From Sulfurovum sp. (lineage in GTDB: Bacteria > Campylobacterota > Campylobacteria > Campylobacterales > Sulfurovaceae): a stretch of 16,581 nucleotides of DNA. A program made the translations under genes and the position numbers. Position 1 is the stretch's first letter; the number at the start of each line of letters is the position of its first letter. The notes under the pieces were generated by a model. That model searched no databases. It was given only the letters and a program-made list of their open reading frames with translations, and was not told the DNA's origin. Below are positions 14,002-16,581 of this stretch, in pieces. The DNA is taken from positions 1-16,581 of the forward strand of contig JALSPX010000058.1 in the NCBI GenBank assembly GCA_026985755.1, in the 5' to 3' direction.

Positions 14002-15045
14002 ATGAAACAACACATCTATCACCTCTCTCATATTGATCTCGATGGCTATGGATGCCAATACCTTTCTCAACAATGTTTTGATGATATTATCTGCTATAAC
14101 GCTAACTATGGACCAGAAGTACCTGCGCGTTTAGAAGAGATAGTGAAACAAATAGAACAGGATAAATTTCTGCATGGTGATGGGGTAGAAAGACTTATCC
14201 TTATCACAGACCTTAACCTGACTACCAAAGAGGGAAACTGGATAGAAAAAGAAGCTGTACGTATAGGGGCAAAGCTGCAACTCTTAGACCACCATGCCAC
14301 AGGTGCAAGTGCTGCAGAGCGTTTTGCATGGTATTACCTTGATACCAAACGTTGTGCGACACTCATCACCTATGAGTGGTTGCAAAAACATTATCATTTT
14401 GATGCGAACAACGATTTAGCTCGTATCGTAAAAGCCATCAATGCCATAGACATTTGGGTGAGTGATGACGCACTCTTTGAGTATGGTAAAGTGATGCTTG
14501 GCATGATTTCAGGTGCCCGAGAGATAGGAAGAATTTTATTTCCTGCCCAAGACAGAGCTTTTAAACTCTCCATGATTGAAGCAGCCAAAGAGACACTTGA
14601 AGAAGAAGATGCACCCATTAAACTGGATGACAAACTGCATCAAGTAAAAAAAGCTTTCTTTAAAAAAGAAAAAAATGATACCAAAGACAACCTCGTTGCC
14701 TACTATGTCACAGACCTACTGACCAAAGACAAACAACGTCTCACCATAGAGTACAAAGGTCATAAAGGAATACTGGGCTACAACGTAGGTAATGCCTCTA
14801 TCATTGGTAATGCCTCCATGGTAGCCAACCCAGATTATGATTTCTATATGGATGTCAACTTCAGAGGAAACTTTTCTCTGCGTTCTAACAACAAACTAGA
14901 TGTCTCTGCCATGGCAGCACACATAGGTAATGGTGGTGGTCATGTCAACGCAAGTGGTGGTAAAATAGATGGATACAAAGACTCTTTTGTCTATGCAGAT
15001 GTACGTAAATTTATACAAGAGTATATTGATAAGAAGTGTACATAA
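14002..15045 (+). CDS. DHH/DHHA1 family phosphoesterase (NrnB-like)
   Basis: The protein has 347 residues. DHH-domain metal ligands are visible in order: H10-x-D12-x-D14 in SHIDLDGYG, D70 in LITDLNLT, and D96-H97-H98 in LLDHHATG. The C-terminal DHHA1 domain carries the substrate-binding GNGGGHVNASGG, with the His at 314. Relatives include NrnA/NrnB, which degrade short RNA oligonucleotides or remove the 3'-phosphate of pAp using Mn2+. The DLDGYG variant and overall layout look closest to NrnB, but I cannot assign the substrate. A weak AAGG lies upstream of the ATG. It may be co-transcribed with the Rrf2 gene 35 bp upstream. It converges with the lipoprotein gene, and the 57-bp gap holds no clear terminator. 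Confidence 0.88.
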   Translation: MKQHIYHLSHIDLDGYGCQYLSQQCFDDIICYNANYGPEVPARLEEIVKQIEQDKFLHGDGVERLILITDLNLTTKEGNWIEKEAVRIGAKLQLLDHHATGASAAERFAWYYLDTKRCATLITYEWLQKHYHFDANNDLARIVKAINAIDIWVSDDALFEYGKVMLGMISGAREIGRILFPAQDRAFKLSMIEAAKETLEEEDAPIKLDDKLHQVKKAFFKKEKNDTKDNLVAYYVTDLLTKDKQRLTIEYKGHKGILGYNVGNASIIGNASMVANPDYDFYMDVNFRGNFSLRSNNKLDVSAMAAHIGNGGGHVNASGGKIDGYKDSFVYADVRKFIQEYIDKKCT

Positions 15046-15102
15046 GGAGAGCTTTAGCTATTGCCTTCACCCTCCCTATACATTTAAGTCATAGAAAATA
15101 TT

Positions 15103-15750
15103 TTAGTGTTTTTGTTTATCACCATCTTTTCCATGACCTTTCATCTTCTGTCTTTGGGTAATATAACTTTCGGCATCACCACGTATAGTATCACAATGCA
15201 CCCCTGATAAAATACTTTCAGCGCGTGCAGAGTAATCTACTTTAATATCACCTTTCCCGAAAAAATCTCCACCTACTGCATCAGCATGCGCAGAAATAAT
15301 ATCATAGGCACATGCTGTTGTGGCTTTTTTACTTACGACGATAGTTTTATTTGTTTGCTCTACAGATGTAGTATAATGTCCATTATACTTCATATAAGCT
15401 TCCATCAAAAAGAGTTTATCCCATGCGCGAGGGTTTTTATCTCCTTTTAAATGTGCTTCCATAAATGCAAGATGTTCTTTGAGTTTTGTAGCTCCTTCTA
15501 GTGTATCAGCTTCAATAGTCCAATTGATAGTCATAGCGTTCGCATCTTTTACACCTGTAGGTGTCATTGCACTACCATGCTCTTTATATTCGCTATAATG
15601 GTCTCTTAAGTAAGGAATGTTTGAACCCTCCCCTTCAGAATTCTTCGATTTATTATTTTTTGATTTTGAGGTATCGCTACCACAGCCTACTAAAAGTCCT
15701 GCTGTTAATAATGAAAGTGCTACTGTTGTATAAAATTTCTTTTGTTGCAT
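15103..15750 (-). CDS. Predicted lipoprotein of unknown function
   Basis: The protein has 215 residues. A short positive start (MQQKKF), a hydrophobic stretch and a lipobox LVGC with the lipidated Cys at 23 show that it is exported and anchored to a membrane. A Lys/Ser/Asn linker (about 25-45) leads to a mixed alpha/beta domain. C147 and C186 are the only Cys in the mature part and could form a disulphide. The C-terminus is Lys-, Gly- and His-rich. I do not recognise the family. Its promoter has a consensus -10 and an array of 11-bp repeats in place of the -35, so it is probably switched on by an activator. It is downstream of the beta-propeller gene on the same strand, separated by 176 bp. 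Confidence 0.75.
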   Translation of the reverse strand: MQQKKFYTTVALSLLTAGLLVGCGSDTSKSKNNKSKNSEGEGSNIPYLRDHYSEYKEHGSAMTPTGVKDANAMTINWTIEADTLEGATKLKEHLAFMEAHLKGDKNPRAWDKLFLMEAYMKYNGHYTTSVEQTNKTIVVSKKATTACAYDIISAHADAVGGDFFGKGDIKVDYSARAESILSGVHCDTIRGDAESYITQRQKMKGHGKDGDKQKH

Positions 15751-15767
15751 TTTATGCTCCTGTATTG

Positions 15768-15773
15768 ATTATA
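15768..15773 (-). promoter_or_regulatory. -10 box of the lipoprotein gene
   Basis: On the - strand TATAAT lies 18 bp before the ATG, followed by a CAGGAG ribosome binding site. A -35 box at the normal distance would read ACAAAC, far from consensus, and falls within the direct-repeat array. Confidence 0.55.
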
Positions 15774-15789
15774 GAAAGAGTATATAGAA

Positions 15790-15822
15790 AGTTTGTTAGG
15801 GGAGTGTTAGTAGTGTGTTAGG
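15790..15822. promoter_or_regulatory. Three 11-bp direct repeats, probable response-regulator box
   Basis: Units AGTTTGTTAGG, GGAGTGTTAGT and AGTGTGTTAGG lie head to tail with an exact 11-bp period; the common core GTTAG is at 15795, 15806 and 15817. On the - strand this reads CTAAC repeated at one helical turn, next to the -35 position. This is the geometry of PhoB/OmpR-type activator sites. Confidence 0.55.
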
Positions 15823-15882
15823 AAGAAGAGATAATATAGCTTTTATCTAGAAGAATAAATTGTGATTATGAAACTTGGTGCT

Positions 15883-15908
15883 CAGTAGAAATGATACCAT
15901 CTCTACTG
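15883..15908. other. Hairpin after the beta-propeller gene
   Basis: CAGTAGA and TCTACTG pair over 7 bp, with ATG/CAT extending the stem past one mismatch. It lies 19-44 bp beyond the beta-propeller stop on the - strand. No U-run follows, so it may be a weak terminator or a processed 3' end. The rest of the spacer 15751-15926 holds the lipoprotein promoter. Confidence 0.35.
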
Positions 15909-15926
15909 TCACACCTAGATGATAAC

Positions 15927-16581
15927 TTATTTTGTCGTAACAAAAGCTCCCATAGAGAGATGACCATCTAAATCTAATCTCTCTACAAGTTTCTTCTCTA
16001 CTAAATCTACTTTCACGATAGCACCCTCTTCTGTAAGGAAAAGATAAAAATAACGTCCATCTGCAGAGAAGTGATATGCAGGGTGAGACTGAGTCTGTAC
16101 TACACCTACTTCATCTTCTGAGATATTACTCACTTTGATATCACCGATATTGGTATGTGTACGTGTATCTACGAGTGTGATAAAGGTATCGTTATGGTTG
16201 ATAACCACTGCAATATTGTTGTTTTTAAATTCTGCTGTGTGTCCTGCACCGATACCTGCCTTAAAGGTCTTAATAATCTTCAAGTCCTTACCGTAATCGA
16301 TCACACACACATCACCACCTTTAGTACCTACATACACCGTATGTTTGTCTACTAGGAAGTTATGGTGGTGTGTACCAGTGTTACGACTATCAGGCATAGA
16401 GATACTATCTACGATACTTAGTCCCGTACTTGGTAAAAACTCTAATTTAAGCAACGCACCATTGACAGTAGCACTACCCTCTGCTGTGGCATAGAAGATG
16501 ATAGATTTTTCATTACCATGTTGCTTGCCATGTTGTCCATGTACTGATGGTGGGATGATTGTATGCACAGATGATGGGGTA
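15927..16581 (-). CDS. Beta-propeller (YVTN-like) protein, 5' end outside window
   Basis: The frame stays open to the right edge; the GTG at 16566-16568 is inside the gene and is not a credible start. About 217 residues are visible. They contain repeated four-strand blades such as HTVYVGTKGGDVCVIDY and YFYLFLTEEGAIVKVDL, typical of YVTN/WD-like propellers. A His-rich stretch (VHGQHGKQHG) and a THHHN motif could bind metal. Periplasmic zinc chaperones of the AztD type are His-bearing propellers, so that is one possible identity, but a quinoprotein- or YncE-like protein is equally possible. It ends in DGHLSMGAFVTTK with no anchor at the C-terminus. The signal peptide would be outside the window. 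Confidence 0.65.
   Translation of the reverse strand, partial: TPSSVHTIIPPSVHGQHGKQHGNEKSIIFYATAEGSATVNGALLKLEFLPSTGLSIVDSISMPDSRNTGTHHHNFLVDKHTVYVGTKGGDVCVIDYGKDLKIIKTFKAGIGAGHTAEFKNNNIAVVINHNDTFITLVDTRTHTNIGDIKVSNISEDEVGVVQTQSHPAYHFSADGRYFYLFLTEEGAIVKVDLVEKKLVERLDLDGHLSMGAFVTTK

Overview
The window reads as an AT-rich chromosomal segment from a Campylobacterota (Epsilonproteobacteria) bacterium, most likely a Sulfurovum/Sulfurimonas-type organism. This rests on the style of the gene families (DUF1538 plus PII-like plus CBS cluster, a PchB-like short chorismate mutase, grpE and dnaK, rpsO) and on the AT-rich promoters. No rRNA, tRNA, IS element or CRISPR array is visible, so the taxonomic call is inference.

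Layout. (1) 2-1355, + strand: the 3' part of a membrane operon, with a truncated DUF1538 (UmpA/UmpB-type) protein overlapping by 4 bp a PII-like regulator, then a two-CBS-domain protein. (2) 1363-3557, - strand: a PchB-like chorismate mutase, then an OmpR/PhoB response regulator overlapping its sensor histidine kinase. The kinase has a good ribosome binding site but no ordinary start codon behind it. (3) 3702-9920, - strand: one giant exported protein of 2072 residues with a signal peptide, DUF11-like, SdrD-B-like and tandem 234-235-residue Ig-like repeat units, a Cys cluster and a C-terminal fibronectin-III-like domain, ending in a hairpin terminator. (4) 9921-10284: an intergenic region holding a 9-bp tandem repeat that carries reiterated TTGACA boxes, a possible leaderless 25-codon ORF, and the dnaK terminator. 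(5) 10285-13434, - strand: rpsO, grpE and dnaK. grpE and dnaK each have their own sigma70-type promoter overlapped by sites resembling HAIR, the HspR operator. No hrcA and no CIRCE are present here. (6) 13568-15045, + strand: an Rrf2-family regulator with three Cys behind a palindromic operator, then a DHH/DHHA1 phosphoesterase. (7) 15103-16581, - strand: a small lipoprotein whose promoter has three 11-bp direct repeats in place of a -35 box, and the 3' part of a beta-propeller protein.

The best candidates for something new are regulatory: separate HAIR-type control of grpE and dnaK with an intrinsic terminator between them, the 11-bp repeat array at the lipoprotein promoter, and the repeated -35 boxes upstream of the giant adhesin-like gene. 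The DUF1538-PII-CBS cluster looks like a nucleotide-sensing ion-transport module. No complete new defence, mobile or biosynthetic system was found.
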